A DNA stretch of 64,000 nucleotides from Candidatus Methanosphaera massiliense (GCF_028890305.1 NZ_JARBXM010000001.1:808501-872500), one strand, 5' to 3'; positions 47,618 through 58,296 are shown, numbered from the stretch's first letter. Made by a program: numbers and translations. The notes: generated from the sequence alone by a model not told the origin.

Positions 47618-48898
47618 ATGGAGGGGAATAAGATAGTTAATAAACCATCAAGATATATGAGTATTCTATTTATTATAGCATTAATATCAATCATAATCTC
47701 TTACTTATCTATAGTATATAATCAGTATTTTAACATAGGATTATTTGCAATTGGTTTTTTTATTGCAGGTATTAGTGCTACATCAGTATTACACCCATCA
47801 TTGAGTTTCAGAGAATTAACTAGGAAATTTGTACTTATACTAGCTTTTGGTTTAGTTTTTTCATTACTTAGTTCCATAATTGTAACTTATTTCATGGATA
47901 TTTCATTAAATAATATAAATATAGTATTATCTATATTTTCCATAATTTTAATGATAATCTTTTTATTTAGAGATAATAATGGTAATAAAAAGAATTCGGG
48001 ATTAACTACTGAAAGTAAAATAAATGAAAACATTGCTGAAACAGTTGATGACATTGAAAATCTCACAGATGATGGGGGATCATATTTAAAAATATCTTCA
48101 CTAGCAATATTAATATTAGCAGTATTTACATTAATAAGCATGACAATACCACCATTTAACGTGCTTCATGTTTGGTACTTTGCAATTATACCTTTTATAG
48201 CATTTGTTCCAGGATATTATATTATCAATACATTGGTTACTAGAAAAGATGACTTATTAGTTGTTGAAAGAATGTCCATTGCAGTATTTTCAAGTTTAGT
48301 TATCATGTCTATAATTGGATTAATAATAGTTCAAATTAATGGTAAATTAAATATGAGATATGTTTCAATTATCTTAGTTATACTTTCAGTCATACTTATA
48401 TTAGTTTATCTAATTAAAATTAGAAAAGTTCCAAACAACGAGAGATTTTATCATAGAAGGACTAACATAGTTCTTTTAATATTTGCTATAATAGCTATAT
48501 TAGCAGTTGTAGGTTCAGGAATATACGCAACTACTGAGAATCTTGGCCAAGGTAACACAACTTTTGTTGTTAACGGAATTAATAAAACGGCAGATTCAAA
48601 TGGTTATGTGAACTTCACTGATGGTGAGAATGTATCTGTTCAACTTAACGTTACTAATCAGGAACATAAAAACATGAATTATACAGTTAGAGTTGAAGTT
48701 CATAATGATACTACAAATAAAACATTAACCGAACAACCTGTTTCATTAAATAATGGTCAATCATGGGTTTTACCATATAATTTAACCATGAGTCCGGGAC
48801 AAAAAGACATTCAATTTGTATTGTACAAAAACAATAAACCGTACGTTATACGCCATTTATATTGTAATGTAACTTCGGATTACAGTGAATCAGCATAA
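47618..48898 (+). CDS. DUF1616 multi-spanning membrane protein
   Basis: The 426-residue protein has four N-terminal helices, an acidic loop (about residues 120-155), then a DUF1616 core with helices around FVPGYYIINTLVTRKDDLLVVERMSIAVFSSLVIMSI. An extracellular C-terminal beta domain (about residues 315-426) is rich in N-x-T/S sequons. Function is unknown; in related methanogens it accompanies surface-glycan genes, as here. The start is uncertain: the ATG at 47618 overlaps a GGAGGGG, and the next in-frame ATG is at 47657. Confidence 0.7.
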   Translation: MEGNKIVNKPSRYMSILFIIALISIIISYLSIVYNQYFNIGLFAIGFFIAGISATSVLHPSLSFRELTRKFVLILAFGLVFSLLSSIIVTYFMDISLNNINIVLSIFSIILMIIFLFRDNNGNKKNSGLTTESKINENIAETVDDIENLTDDGGSYLKISSLAILILAVFTLISMTIPPFNVLHVWYFAIIPFIAFVPGYYIINTLVTRKDDLLVVERMSIAVFSSLVIMSIIGLIIVQINGKLNMRYVSIILVILSVILILVYLIKIRKVPNNERFYHRRTNIVLLIFAIIAILAVVGSGIYATTENLGQGNTTFVVNGINKTADSNGYVNFTDGENVSVQLNVTNQEHKNMNYTVRVEVHNDTTNKTLTEQPVSLNNGQSWVLPYNLTMSPGQKDIQFVLYKNNKPYVIRHLYCNVTSDYSESA

Positions 48899-48950
48899 AA
48901 AAAGTTAATTAAAAAAAGTATCAAAAATAATAAAAATAGTGTTGTAGGAA

Positions 48951-50270
48951 TTATTTTCCTACAGCATAATATTTAAAATCTAATTTTTTCATTAATTTAT
49001 TATTGTATTGATTTCTACCATCAAATATTAATGGCTGTTTTAGAAGAGTTTTTATTTTATCAAAGTTTGGACTTCTGAATTCTTTCCATTCTGTGACCAA
49101 TACAATAGCATCAGCATCATGTAATACTGAGTATTTATCTTCATAATAATTTATATCTGAGTCTTTAAGATAGAAATTTTTAGCTGTATCCATAGCTTTA
49201 GGATCGTATGCATTAATAGTAGCTCCAGCTTCTAATAAATCTTTAATAATAACAATTGATGAAGCTTCACGCATATCATCTGTTTCAGGTTTAAATGCAA
49301 GACCCCATATAGCAAATGTATAATCAGATAAATCATCACCTAATACTGATTTAATTTTCTTGCTAATGTAATGTTTTTGATTATTATTCACTGTTTCCAC
49401 ACTTTTCAATAATGTTGCATCATAATCATTATCTTTTGCTGTTTTGATTAATGCTGTAACATCTTTAGGGAAACAACTACCACCATATCCACATCCAGGA
49501 TATAAGAAGCTATGTCCTATACGTGAATCGCTACCCATTCCTTTTCTTACTTCATCTATATTTGCACCAATTTTATCGCAGATGTTTGCCATTTCATTCA
49601 TGAATGATATTCTATTTGCAAGCATGGAATTTGATGCATATTTAGTCATTTCAGCACTTCTAATATCCATGATTATCATTCTATCATGATTTTTTGTGAA
49701 TGGTTCATATAATTCTTTCATATATTCTGCAGCATCATCATTATCTGTTCCAACAATAATTCTTTCGGGTCTCATGAAATCTTGTACTGCATTACCTTCT
49801 TTTAAGAATTCTGGGTTGGATACTACTGTAACTTTATACTCTTGTCCACGTTTATTTAATTCACTGTTAATTATATTTTTTACTTCATCAGCTGTTCCTA
49901 CAGGAACTGTTGATTTATCTACAACAATCATATCATGAGTTATTGTTTGTCCTATTTCTTTTGCAACTTCTCTTACGTACTGTAAATCTGCACTTCCATC
50001 TTCTCCCATTGGGGTACCTACTGCTATAAAACATATTTCAGAGTTAGTTAATCCTTCTTCTAGGTTTGTTGTGAAGTGTAAGTTGCCTATTTTATAGTTT
50101 GTGTCTATTAATTCTTTTAAACCTGGTTCGTATATAGGTACTATTCCTTTTTTTAATGATTCAATTTTTTCTTCGATAACATCTACGCAGTATACTTCAT
50201 TTCCCATTTCTGAGAAACAAGTTCCAGTTACTAGTCCCACATATCCAGTTCCAATTATTGTAATGTTCAT
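48951..50270 (-). CDS. UDP-glucose (or UDP-N-acetylhexosamine) 6-dehydrogenase
   Basis: The 439-residue NAD-dependent dehydrogenase has the N-terminal Rossmann GTGYVGLVTG, the catalytic block YPGCGYGGSCFPKD with Cys266, and a C-terminal domain (AFKPETDDMREASS). It oxidises a nucleotide sugar to a uronic acid for surface polysaccharide. The exact sugar (Glc, GlcNAc or ManNAc) cannot be fixed by eye. It is the last gene of the minus-strand cluster. Confidence 0.88.
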   Translation of the reverse strand: MNITIIGTGYVGLVTGTCFSEMGNEVYCVDVIEEKIESLKKGIVPIYEPGLKELIDTNYKIGNLHFTTNLEEGLTNSEICFIAVGTPMGEDGSADLQYVREVAKEIGQTITHDMIVVDKSTVPVGTADEVKNIINSELNKRGQEYKVTVVSNPEFLKEGNAVQDFMRPERIIVGTDNDDAAEYMKELYEPFTKNHDRMIIMDIRSAEMTKYASNSMLANRISFMNEMANICDKIGANIDEVRKGMGSDSRIGHSFLYPGCGYGGSCFPKDVTALIKTAKDNDYDATLLKSVETVNNNQKHYISKKIKSVLGDDLSDYTFAIWGLAFKPETDDMREASSIVIIKDLLEAGATINAYDPKAMDTAKNFYLKDSDINYYEDKYSVLHDADAIVLVTEWKEFRSPNFDKIKTLLKQPLIFDGRNQYNNKLMKKLDFKYYAVGK

Positions 50271-50301
50271 TTTATTTCCCTTTCCTCTATTATTTCATGT
50301 T

Positions 50302-51897
50302 TTATTCTTCGTTTGAATCTACTCTGCATATTATAAATCTATTATTTTCAAATACTTTTGTTGTGCTTGGTAATTGTATTTCTTCAAATGTGTCATTTGT
50401 GATTTCTTTTGTGAAGTAGTATGTTGGATAATAACTACCATTTACTTTCTGTACACTTAACTCTGAGTATTCAGATGAATTATTAAGTACTAAGCTTTTA
50501 TCATATACTATGTATCCTATCTTTTCTTTTTCAAGTCCTGATAATGAGGATTTACCTGATGATTGATTTGTAAATTGATCAAAGTTATAATGCATAGGCA
50601 TTTCATCAGTACTTGAAATAATCATTCCAAAGAATTGGTTATTTGTAAGTATGGATTCATTTTTGTCACCATTACTTTCAAACCAATTTATCACTTCTAC
50701 TTCATCTGATGTAGGTGGAGCTATAGGATAAGTTGATATTTCTGTTGAACTATATGTATTTTTAAAACTATCATCATTTATTGCACTATAACATGAACCA
50801 ATGGATAAAATTATGAGTAGTATAATTAAAATTATCGGAATTGCTTTCTGTTTAGTATCTAAATATTCAACTAATTTTGCAACACCATAACCTCCGATAA
50901 TAACACCGGGCATAATCACATATAATAACATTCTAAAAGTATACACTGGAATACCAAACCAATGTAAATTACTAAATATGAATGCAATTAAAGTCCATGC
51001 TGAAACAAATAATAATTCTCTATTTTTAAATGAGTATATTAATCCAATAATACCGAATATTAAAGGTAAATACCCTATACATTTAATATATCTTTCAAGT
51101 CCCATAGCTTTTTGTCCCATAAATAATGACATAGGGTCAGAAAGTATAGAATTAAATCCACTAAATATTTGAGATATATGTGATGGACTAATCATAACTA
51201 TTGCAGCTATACCAAGTATTGCTACAAGACCAATGACTATTATTGCAAGAATATAACTTTTCAATCCATCCAAATTCTTTTCATTAAAAATCTCAACAAC
51301 CATCATTACTGAGAGCAATATCATATAATAAATAAAAGATGAGAAATGAACAGATAATATTAATAAAGCCATTAATCCAGATAGTAATCCATACCAGATA
51401 TTCTTATTAACAATAGATAGGTAATACAAATAAATACCTGTGACAAAAAACAATATAGCCACTGATTCAGGAATAGGATAAAACATTCTAGAAAACATGA
51501 AACTAGAAATTAATAATAATCCTGTTGCAAGTCCAGCTACCTCATTATACATTTTATATGAAATATAAGATAGAAGGAAAACACAAAATATAGGAAGTAT
51601 TACCTGAAATACTTTTGCTGCAGATAAAAGACTAGAATTAGTAATAAAAGCAACAAATATCAATAAGAAATGGAACAGTGGAGCATAACCAATTGTCTTT
51701 CCACTAGGAGCATTTAGATATGGATCCACAGTATTAATACCATAATTCATATAGGTCATAGCATAATTAATATGAGTATAAACATCCCAACTTAATGGCC
51801 ATTCGTTAGTTAATGTAATAACTAAAGCTACAATACTCACAATTAACACTGGAAGTATCCAATAGTTTCTCTTATTTAATCTAATAACCATAATCAT
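50302..51897 (-). CDS. Multi-spanning GT-C-like glycosyltransferase
   Basis: The 531-residue protein has about 11-12 helices and an early acidic loop, WPLSWDVYTHINYAMTYMNYG, right after the first helix, where GT-C enzymes keep the catalytic Asp. A C-terminal extracellular domain (about residues 400-531) carries N-x-S/T sequons. Such proteins use polyprenyl-phosphate sugars outside the membrane. The donor and acceptor are unknown. A second ATG at 51891 is better spaced from AGTGA. Confidence 0.65.
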   Translation of the reverse strand: MIMVIRLNKRNYWILPVLIVSIVALVITLTNEWPLSWDVYTHINYAMTYMNYGINTVDPYLNAPSGKTIGYAPLFHFLLIFVAFITNSSLLSAAKVFQVILPIFCVFLLSYISYKMYNEVAGLATGLLLISSFMFSRMFYPIPESVAILFFVTGIYLYYLSIVNKNIWYGLLSGLMALLILSVHFSSFIYYMILLSVMMVVEIFNEKNLDGLKSYILAIIVIGLVAILGIAAIVMISPSHISQIFSGFNSILSDPMSLFMGQKAMGLERYIKCIGYLPLIFGIIGLIYSFKNRELLFVSAWTLIAFIFSNLHWFGIPVYTFRMLLYVIMPGVIIGGYGVAKLVEYLDTKQKAIPIILIILLIILSIGSCYSAINDDSFKNTYSSTEISTYPIAPPTSDEVEVINWFESNGDKNESILTNNQFFGMIISSTDEMPMHYNFDQFTNQSSGKSSLSGLEKEKIGYIVYDKSLVLNNSSEYSELSVQKVNGSYYPTYYFTKEITNDTFEEIQLPSTTKVFENNRFIICRVDSNEE

Positions 51898-51935
51898 TCA
51901 CTTTTTCTAACTTATTTATAATTTGATATAAAATA

Positions 51936-53324
51936 TTAATATGCATTTTTATCAGTGAAAATCAAGGTCAATGTTCTCCAAAAGATACGGGCATCTAAGA
52001 GGATTGACCAATTTTCCACATAATAAATATCAAATTCTATTCTTTTAACAATGGAAGTGTTTCCACGATATCCATTAACCTGTGCCCATCCCGTCATTCC
52101 AGGTCTAACATGATGTTTAATCATGTATTTTGGTACAGATTCTTTAAACTTATTAACAAAATATGGTCTCTCAGGCCTTGGACCTATTAAACTCATATCA
52201 CCCTTAATAATATTATATAACTGAGGTAACTCATCAATACTAGTTTTTCTAATAATTTTACCTACAGATGTTACTCTAGGATCATCCTTCTGAGTCCAAC
52301 GTTTATCATCAATATATTCTTCCTCTGAACGCATACTTCTAAACTTATACATCATAAAAGGATGTCCACCTTCTCCAATACGTTCCTGCTTATAAATAAC
52401 AGGACCTGGAGATGTAACCTTAACTGCAACTGCTACAATTAATAAAAGAGGTGACAAAATAATTAAAGATATTATTGAAAAAAGCACATCAAAAATTCTT
52501 TTAACATATTTGTTATATGAAATATCTAATGGTAAATATCTAACACTAATCAATGGAATATTATCAATTAATTCTATACTTGGATGTGATGTAATATACC
52601 TATAGTAATCAGGTATAATATCAGCACGAACACCATTTTTTTCACAACTATCAATAATTTTCCGTAATGTCTTATAATGACGTGGAGCAATACTTACTAC
52701 AACTCTGTCAATAAGATTATGTGATAGTACTTCATCAATATCATCAATTTTACCAATTACTCTGATATCTTTAACAATACCTTCAACATTATCATCTAAA
52801 AATCCAATAATTTTATATCCAAGATATGTGTTAAGATTAACAGTATCTACAAAATTACGACCAATTTCACCAGCACCAACAACTAATACATATTTTATAT
52901 TAAAACCTTTAGCACGAAGTATACGTAATAATCCTCTTATTATAGATTTTTCAATGATTGCAAATATGCTATTAATTACTAGGAAAAATATCAAGAAGTC
53001 AGCAGGTACATAAAGAATATTTAATACGCACATTGTTGAGAGAAATAAATATTCAAAGAAATTTACCTGAATAATTTTTGATGATTCCGAAAACGCACTA
53101 CGATTTGTACGCTGTGGCGTGTATAATTTAAACATGTAATATAATAGCAAATATGATGGAATTAATAATGTAAATAATAATAAAATAGTATCGAAGTTAA
53201 ATTCGTACGCTGGACCATATCTTGCAAAAAAAGGTGAGTTTATAAAAAGAGTGGAAATCATTAAAACAATTACGTCTAATATAACATTAAACACGTTAAA
53301 TAATTGTTGATTTTCTCTAATCAT
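51936..53324 (-). CDS. Polyprenyl-phosphate sugar-1-phosphate transferase
   Basis: The 462-residue protein has four N-terminal helices, a nucleotide-binding-like middle domain (YVLVVGAGEIGRNFVD), another helix and the C-terminal bacterial sugar transferase domain with KFRSMR, SIDELPQLYNIIKGDMSLIGPRPE and RPGMTGWAQVNGYRG. Such enzymes start exopolysaccharide synthesis by moving sugar-1-phosphate to a polyprenyl phosphate. The family is mostly bacterial, which hints at lateral origin. AGGGAG lies before the ATG. Confidence 0.9.
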   Translation of the reverse strand: MIRENQQLFNVFNVILDVIVLMISTLFINSPFFARYGPAYEFNFDTILLLFTLLIPSYLLLYYMFKLYTPQRTNRSAFSESSKIIQVNFFEYLFLSTMCVLNILYVPADFLIFFLVINSIFAIIEKSIIRGLLRILRAKGFNIKYVLVVGAGEIGRNFVDTVNLNTYLGYKIIGFLDDNVEGIVKDIRVIGKIDDIDEVLSHNLIDRVVVSIAPRHYKTLRKIIDSCEKNGVRADIIPDYYRYITSHPSIELIDNIPLISVRYLPLDISYNKYVKRIFDVLFSIISLIILSPLLLIVAVAVKVTSPGPVIYKQERIGEGGHPFMMYKFRSMRSEEEYIDDKRWTQKDDPRVTSVGKIIRKTSIDELPQLYNIIKGDMSLIGPRPERPYFVNKFKESVPKYMIKHHVRPGMTGWAQVNGYRGNTSIVKRIEFDIYYVENWSILLDARIFWRTLTLIFTDKNAY

Positions 53325-53411
53325 AATACTCCCTTCACAGTATTAATATATATGTATTTAATGAATATTAAAAATTATTAATTCTGATAATAATAAAATA
53401 AGAAATTAGTT

Positions 53412-54269
53412 TTATATATAAGTAATAATTAACTTTAAATAATATAAAATCCAGATGCTGAGATAAGTTATCCCGTTAATAAGAATGTTATCCTCTTTTT
53501 TATAGTGTTTATCATAGAATATATTCATTGATTTATGAAACTCATATAATAATTTTCTGTTCTTACCACTAGCACCTTTATAGTGAATAATTTCCTCTTT
53601 TCCATAATATACAATATCATATCCTAATTCTTTAATTTTATAGCAGAGATCAATATCTTCACCATACATAAAATAGGTTTCATCAAGACCTCCTACTTTT
53701 TCATAGATTGTTCTATTTATTAACATGAATGCTCCGACAATACAATCAATAAAATACACTCCATCATCATCAAGGTATGATAGATTATATTGATTAAATC
53801 GTTTGCTATTAGGAAATAGTTTTGATAAACCTGTCATTCTATAGAAGGATACTTTAAAAGTAGGAAAAGATCTTCGACAGGCTTTATCTAAGCTACCATC
53901 AGGTAAGGATACTTTACAGCCTAAAGCACCAATGTTATTATTACTTTGGATGTATGTAAGACAATTATTTATAGTATTTTCTTTTACTATAACATCACTA
54001 TTTAATAGTAATATATATTCTCCAGAGGAATGTTTGAATCCAAGATTATTTGCAACTGCAAAACCATCATTATTTTTATTTTTTATAATTTTTACAAGAT
54101 TATCTTCTTTAAAATCCTCTTCTAATTGCACTATACTGTTATCTGGTGATGCATTATCAACAACAATTATTTCATAAGAAATATCATGCACAGTTTTTAG
54201 TACAGAATTAATTGTTTGTTTAGTTAAATCATAAGTACAATAATTTACTATAATAATTGATAAATCCAT
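53412..54269 (-). CDS. Family 2 glycosyltransferase
   Basis: The 285-residue GT-A protein has N-terminal SIIIVNYCTYD, IIVVDNASPDNS, LLLNSDV (DxD-equivalent) and FMYGEDIDLCYKIKELG with the catalytic Asp. It is rhamnosyltransferase-like. One weak hydrophobic segment closes the protein. AGGAG precedes the ATG; it is 12 nt from its paralogue upstream. Confidence 0.88.
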   Translation of the reverse strand: MDLSIIIVNYCTYDLTKQTINSVLKTVHDISYEIIVVDNASPDNSIVQLEEDFKEDNLVKIIKNKNNDGFAVANNLGFKHSSGEYILLLNSDVIVKENTINNCLTYIQSNNNIGALGCKVSLPDGSLDKACRRSFPTFKVSFYRMTGLSKLFPNSKRFNQYNLSYLDDDGVYFIDCIVGAFMLINRTIYEKVGGLDETYFMYGEDIDLCYKIKELGYDIVYYGKEEIIHYKGASGKNRKLLYEFHKSMNIFYDKHYKKEDNILINGITYLSIWILYYLKLIITYI

Positions 54270-54281
54270 GTGATTCTTCTC

Positions 54282-55238
54282 CTAAAAAGGATATTTAAAT
54301 AAATTTTTTATTAAACTTAATTCAATATGAATATAATTTTTTAATGGAATGTTTTTAGTTTTTTCTAATTGTTTTCTTGTTTTTAAACCTTCTACTATGC
54401 CATCAAGGTAGTCTTGACCAAATCCTTTTCTGTAGAAATATAAATATTTAATCAAATCTCCTAGGAATATAAATATAAAGTTAATAACTTTCATCCATGT
54501 GGACATATTTTTATATATTAAGTAGAGGTTATTCCTAGCAGATAACCTTACCTTAAACGGGTTATGTTTAGAACCTGATGTTGCACTTCCATAATGATAT
54601 ACAAGAGCTTTACTGGAATAATATGATTTATAACCATGTAATCTGGATCTAAAACTTAAATCCATATCTTCAACATAACTTTCAAAGTTTTCATCAAAGT
54701 AGCCAATTTCTTCAAAATATTTCCTTCTATATAATGCAGCTCCTGCACAAGCACTAAATACTTCACAATCCTCATCATATTCTCTAATATTATGATTATT
54801 ACCTATCTTTTTACTCCAACCTAATATATTATACGCATCACCAGCATCATCAATTAAATCCTTATTATGATACTGAATCATTTTAGAAGAAACTGAAAAT
54901 ATTGAATTATCTTTTTCTATTGTTTTTATAAGATTTGAAAGACAGTTTTTATCAATTACTGTATCATTGTTTAATAAGAATACATATTCTGTTTCGGATA
55001 ATTTGATTCCCTGATTAACAGCATATGCAAAACCCATATTAACCTCATTTTCTATTAATTTTATTTGAGGATATGATTTCTTTATAAAATCAGCACTATC
55101 ATCTTTAGAAGCGTTATCAATGATAATAAGATCATAAGGTGTAGAAACAGCTTTTAATGAATTAAGTAAATCTTCTAATAAATTTCTGTTATTATAATTT
55201 GGAATTATAATAGTTACTTTTGTATGTGTAGTGTTCAT
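54282..55238 (-). CDS. Family 2 glycosyltransferase
   Basis: The GT-A fold protein of 318 residues has TIIIPNYNNRN, LIIDNASKDDSA, FLLNNDTVID and YVEDMDLSFRSRLHGY as the catalytic region. I moved the start to ATG 55238, preceded by GGAAG; the longer frame adds a Phe-rich segment with no support. It is a paralogue of the following gene, but the two differ enough to transfer different sugars. Confidence 0.87.
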   Translation of the reverse strand: MNTTHTKVTIIIPNYNNRNLLEDLLNSLKAVSTPYDLIIIDNASKDDSADFIKKSYPQIKLIENEVNMGFAYAVNQGIKLSETEYVFLLNNDTVIDKNCLSNLIKTIEKDNSIFSVSSKMIQYHNKDLIDDAGDAYNILGWSKKIGNNHNIREYDEDCEVFSACAGAALYRRKYFEEIGYFDENFESYVEDMDLSFRSRLHGYKSYYSSKALVYHYGSATSGSKHNPFKVRLSARNNLYLIYKNMSTWMKVINFIFIFLGDLIKYLYFYRKGFGQDYLDGIVEGLKTRKQLEKTKNIPLKNYIHIELSLIKNLFKYPF

Positions 55239-55313
55239 TATTAATCTTCCAATATTAAAAAAAAAATAAGTATGAAACATAATGTTATCATTTAATTTAA
55301 ATAATTTATTATG

Positions 55314-56057
55314 TTATTTTTTTGTAAAGTCCATGTATGCATCACAGACTTCATCAACATCCCCATCCATCATTAAGTTTCCATGGTCTAACCATATGGC
55401 TCTATCACACATTTCTCTTACCTGTCCAATAGAGTGTGATACGAATAACAAGGATACATCACCCTGCATTAATTCATTCATTCTTTCTTTTGATTTTTTC
55501 TGAAATGATGCATCTCCTACGGATAATACTTCATCTAATATAAGTATATCTGGATTTACAGAAGTTGCTATGGAGAATGCAAGACGTGCTTTCATACCTG
55601 ATGAGTAATTTTTCACAGGAACATCTATAAAATCACCTATTTCAGAGAATTCAACAATTTCATCATATCTTTTTTTCATGTATGACTTTGAATGACCTAA
55701 TAATGCACCATTTAAGAATATGTTTTCGCTGCCTGTGTAATTATAATCAAATCCTGCACCTAATGCAAGTAATGGTGCCATATTTCCATGTACTTCCACT
55801 GAGCCTTTCGTAGGTTTCATTACCTGTGCAATGATTTTTAGTAGTGTACTTTTACCAGCACCGTTAAGACCAACAAAACCTACCTTTTCGCCTTTATGGA
55901 TTTGTAGTGATATGTGTTTTAAAGCCCAAAATGATTGAAAACGTAGTTCTTTTTTTATCGCTTTTATAACATATTCTTTTAAGTTGTCTGTTTTTTCCTG
56001 ATTTAAGTTAAATTCCATACTCACGTCTTTTACATCTACCACTACTTTATTACTCAT
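55314..56057 (-). CDS. Polysaccharide ABC exporter ATPase (Wzt/TagH-like)
   Basis: The 247-residue NBD has Walker A GLNGAGKST (about residues 62-70), signature NYSSGMKARL, Walker B DILILDEVLSVGD and the H-loop FVSHS. The preceding segment FWALKHISLQIHKGE and overall form match Wzt/TagH. It lacks the C-terminal glycan-binding extension of long Wzt proteins. It pairs with the permease 30 nt upstream, and GGGGGAT precedes the ATG. Confidence 0.9.
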   Translation of the reverse strand: MSNKVVVDVKDVSMEFNLNQEKTDNLKEYVIKAIKKELRFQSFWALKHISLQIHKGEKVGFVGLNGAGKSTLLKIIAQVMKPTKGSVEVHGNMAPLLALGAGFDYNYTGSENIFLNGALLGHSKSYMKKRYDEIVEFSEIGDFIDVPVKNYSSGMKARLAFSIATSVNPDILILDEVLSVGDASFQKKSKERMNELMQGDVSLLFVSHSIGQVREMCDRAIWLDHGNLMMDGDVDEVCDAYMDFTKK

Positions 56058-56087
56058 ATAATCCCCCTATTAGTATTTTCTTTATAA

Positions 56088-56876
56088 TTAAACGTATAGT
56101 ATAAATTTATCCTGATATTTGTATAATAGAAGTAATCCTATTCCTAGTAAAATAAACGCAAATATCATTCCAAAGAGTAATGTTGATACTGGATATAATT
56201 GTCCATATAAGAAACAATCTCTTAAACATACTATTAATTGATATAATGGATTATAAGCTTGTATGAATCTGTATTGGTGTGGTACAATGTATGCTGGATA
56301 AAATATAGGCATACCATACATTAAAATCATCATAAATACATTATACAGGTATTCCATATCTCTGAAAAATACATTCAAAGTACCCATTATAAGTCCTGCA
56401 CCAATAGTCATTATAATTAATGCAAGGATAGGTAAACTAGCAAAGAGTATGAATATCGTAAATTTAACATTTAGTACAATCATTATTGCAAATAATACAA
56501 CTAATGATAGTAAATATGTTACAAAATTGGATAGAACTGATGATACTGCGTATAGATATTTAGGAACATATATAGTTTTCCATATTCCTGATGAACTTAC
56601 CAATGACCTCATAGCTGCCTTAGATCCACTAGAAAATAGTTGATAAGCTAAAAATCCGCATAGATAATAAACTGGGTAATTATGTATACGGTGGAATAAT
56701 GCGGAAAATACTATTGTTAGGACAATCATAGAAAATAAAGGATCTAGGAAACTCCAAAAAATTCCTAGAACTGATCTACGATACTTAATTTTTATATCTC
56801 GTATAACCAATTCACTTAATAGTGATTGGTATTTTCGAAAATTCTCTAACCATTCACGTACTGAAAAATTTACCAT
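56088..56876 (-). CDS. Polysaccharide ABC exporter permease (Wzm/TagG-like)
   Basis: The 262-residue ABC-2 permease has six helices and the family stretch LVIRDIKIKYRRSVLGIFWSFLDPL near the N-terminus. It should flip or export a lipid-linked glycan together with the adjacent ATPase. GAGGAAT lies before the ATG. About 145 bp of AT-rich sequence separates it from the glycosyltransferase upstream, which may hold the promoter of the export operon. Confidence 0.9.
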   Translation of the reverse strand: MVNFSVREWLENFRKYQSLLSELVIRDIKIKYRRSVLGIFWSFLDPLFSMIVLTIVFSALFHRIHNYPVYYLCGFLAYQLFSSGSKAAMRSLVSSSGIWKTIYVPKYLYAVSSVLSNFVTYLLSLVVLFAIMIVLNVKFTIFILFASLPILALIIMTIGAGLIMGTLNVFFRDMEYLYNVFMMILMYGMPIFYPAYIVPHQYRFIQAYNPLYQLIVCLRDCFLYGQLYPVSTLLFGMIFAFILLGIGLLLLYKYQDKFILYV

Positions 56877-57022
56877 TTATTATTCCTCGATACCATAATT
56901 TTTTAAAAAAACTTATTATAATGATTTTTTAAAAAATATTTTCCTAATTTTATTAATATATTAAGTATATTTTTAAAGATTTTTAAATATTTCCTTTAAT
57001 TAAATTATTTTTTTAATCTTAT

Positions 57023-58171
57023 TCATTTTGCATGATTTTTATAATAATCATCAATTATATGTTTTAACGTTTTTGCTCTTTTTTCATAGGTATGTTTATC
57101 TTTGATAATTCTTTGAAGTCTTTTTATTTTTGCTTCTCGTTTCTCAGAATTTTCTAGATAAAATTTAAGTTGATTACTTAATTCTTGTTCTGAGTGATAT
57201 TCAGGTATTTCATTATTAAATAGATCTGTGTTACCTATTGATCCATTGGTAATCACTAATTTTCCTGATGCTATACTGTCAAAGATTCTGCTATTTACAG
57301 AGCCATATTTTCGTGTAACATGATTTGCATCGTCTATTACTATTTTTGTTGATGAATATACTGAGGGCATATCTTCATAGTTCACGAATCCTTTAAAATA
57401 ATCCTTTAGTTTGGGAACTTTTTCCCAATTAGTTCCATATAAATTAAAAGTATAGTCTAATGAGGAAGGATTTAAACAATCAATAATTTCACGTTTACTT
57501 CCCCAATAACTACCAGTAAAACAGTAATCGCACATGTATTCTTCTTTTGGAGGAATGTTTTCATTAAACATTAATGGGTCTGTAGCTAGGGGATAAAGTA
57601 TAGCATCCTTTCCTGTTTTTTCTTTTATGAATTCGCATGATTTATTACTACTTGAAAGTATAATATCATATTGATTAAAGTAAGGTAGTTCAACCCATAA
57701 TTCAAACCAGTTTCGTATCCATGCTATTTTTAGCAAAGACTTGTTATTTGACCTAATTTTATTTAAATTATATCTATCAAGAAGCGATATAATTACATCA
57801 ACATCATCATCTATATAATACCAGTTTTTCTGGTCTATTGTAGGATACTGTGCGAGATATTTAATATTCCATCCAAACTCTTTTAATTTCCTGGCTAAGG
57901 TTAATGCTGTAAAATAATCCCCTGCTGTTGTATTTTCATTATTTTGAGTTACAACAAATGCTACCGTTAATGTATCCTTTTTATCCTGAGATATACGGGT
58001 ATTATTTGTGTTTTCTTCTTTTTCAGCAGTGTATCTTTTTATATTATATTTCCATAAATCTATAGAATCTGTAAATTCATGTTTCAATATGCGTAGTTTA
58101 TTTATGAAATGTTCTTTTGTACTTATATCATTTTTTGTCAAATATATACACTTCCTGGTTGATGTAATCAC
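57023..58171 (-). CDS. Glycosyltransferase, GT1-like (GT-B fold)
   Basis: The 382-residue protein matches the GT-B C-terminal pattern: DYCFTGSYWGSKREI, NLYGTNWEKVP, YEDMPSVYSSTKIVIDDANH and the donor-binding SVNSRIFDSIASGKLVITN. The N-terminal half holds a nucleotide-sugar fold beginning LTVAFVVTQNN. The start is uncertain: GTG 58171 has no ribosome-binding site, while TTG 58141 sits behind AGGAAGTG. It lies upstream of the exporter on the same strand. Confidence 0.75.
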   Translation of the reverse strand: MITSTRKCIYLTKNDISTKEHFINKLRILKHEFTDSIDLWKYNIKRYTAEKEENTNNTRISQDKKDTLTVAFVVTQNNENTTAGDYFTALTLARKLKEFGWNIKYLAQYPTIDQKNWYYIDDDVDVIISLLDRYNLNKIRSNNKSLLKIAWIRNWFELWVELPYFNQYDIILSSSNKSCEFIKEKTGKDAILYPLATDPLMFNENIPPKEEYMCDYCFTGSYWGSKREIIDCLNPSSLDYTFNLYGTNWEKVPKLKDYFKGFVNYEDMPSVYSSTKIVIDDANHVTRKYGSVNSRIFDSIASGKLVITNGSIGNTDLFNNEIPEYHSEQELSNQLKFYLENSEKREAKIKRLQRIIKDKHTYEKRAKTLKHIIDDYYKNHAK

Positions 58172-58296
58172 TGTTTGTATTCATGTTTTTTAGGATTAAT
58201 TTTTACTTCAATAATTCCATATTAATATTAATTAGTTTGTTTAATATATTATTATTAATTATCAGGTATCGATATTAAAATTAATTAAGTGATAAT

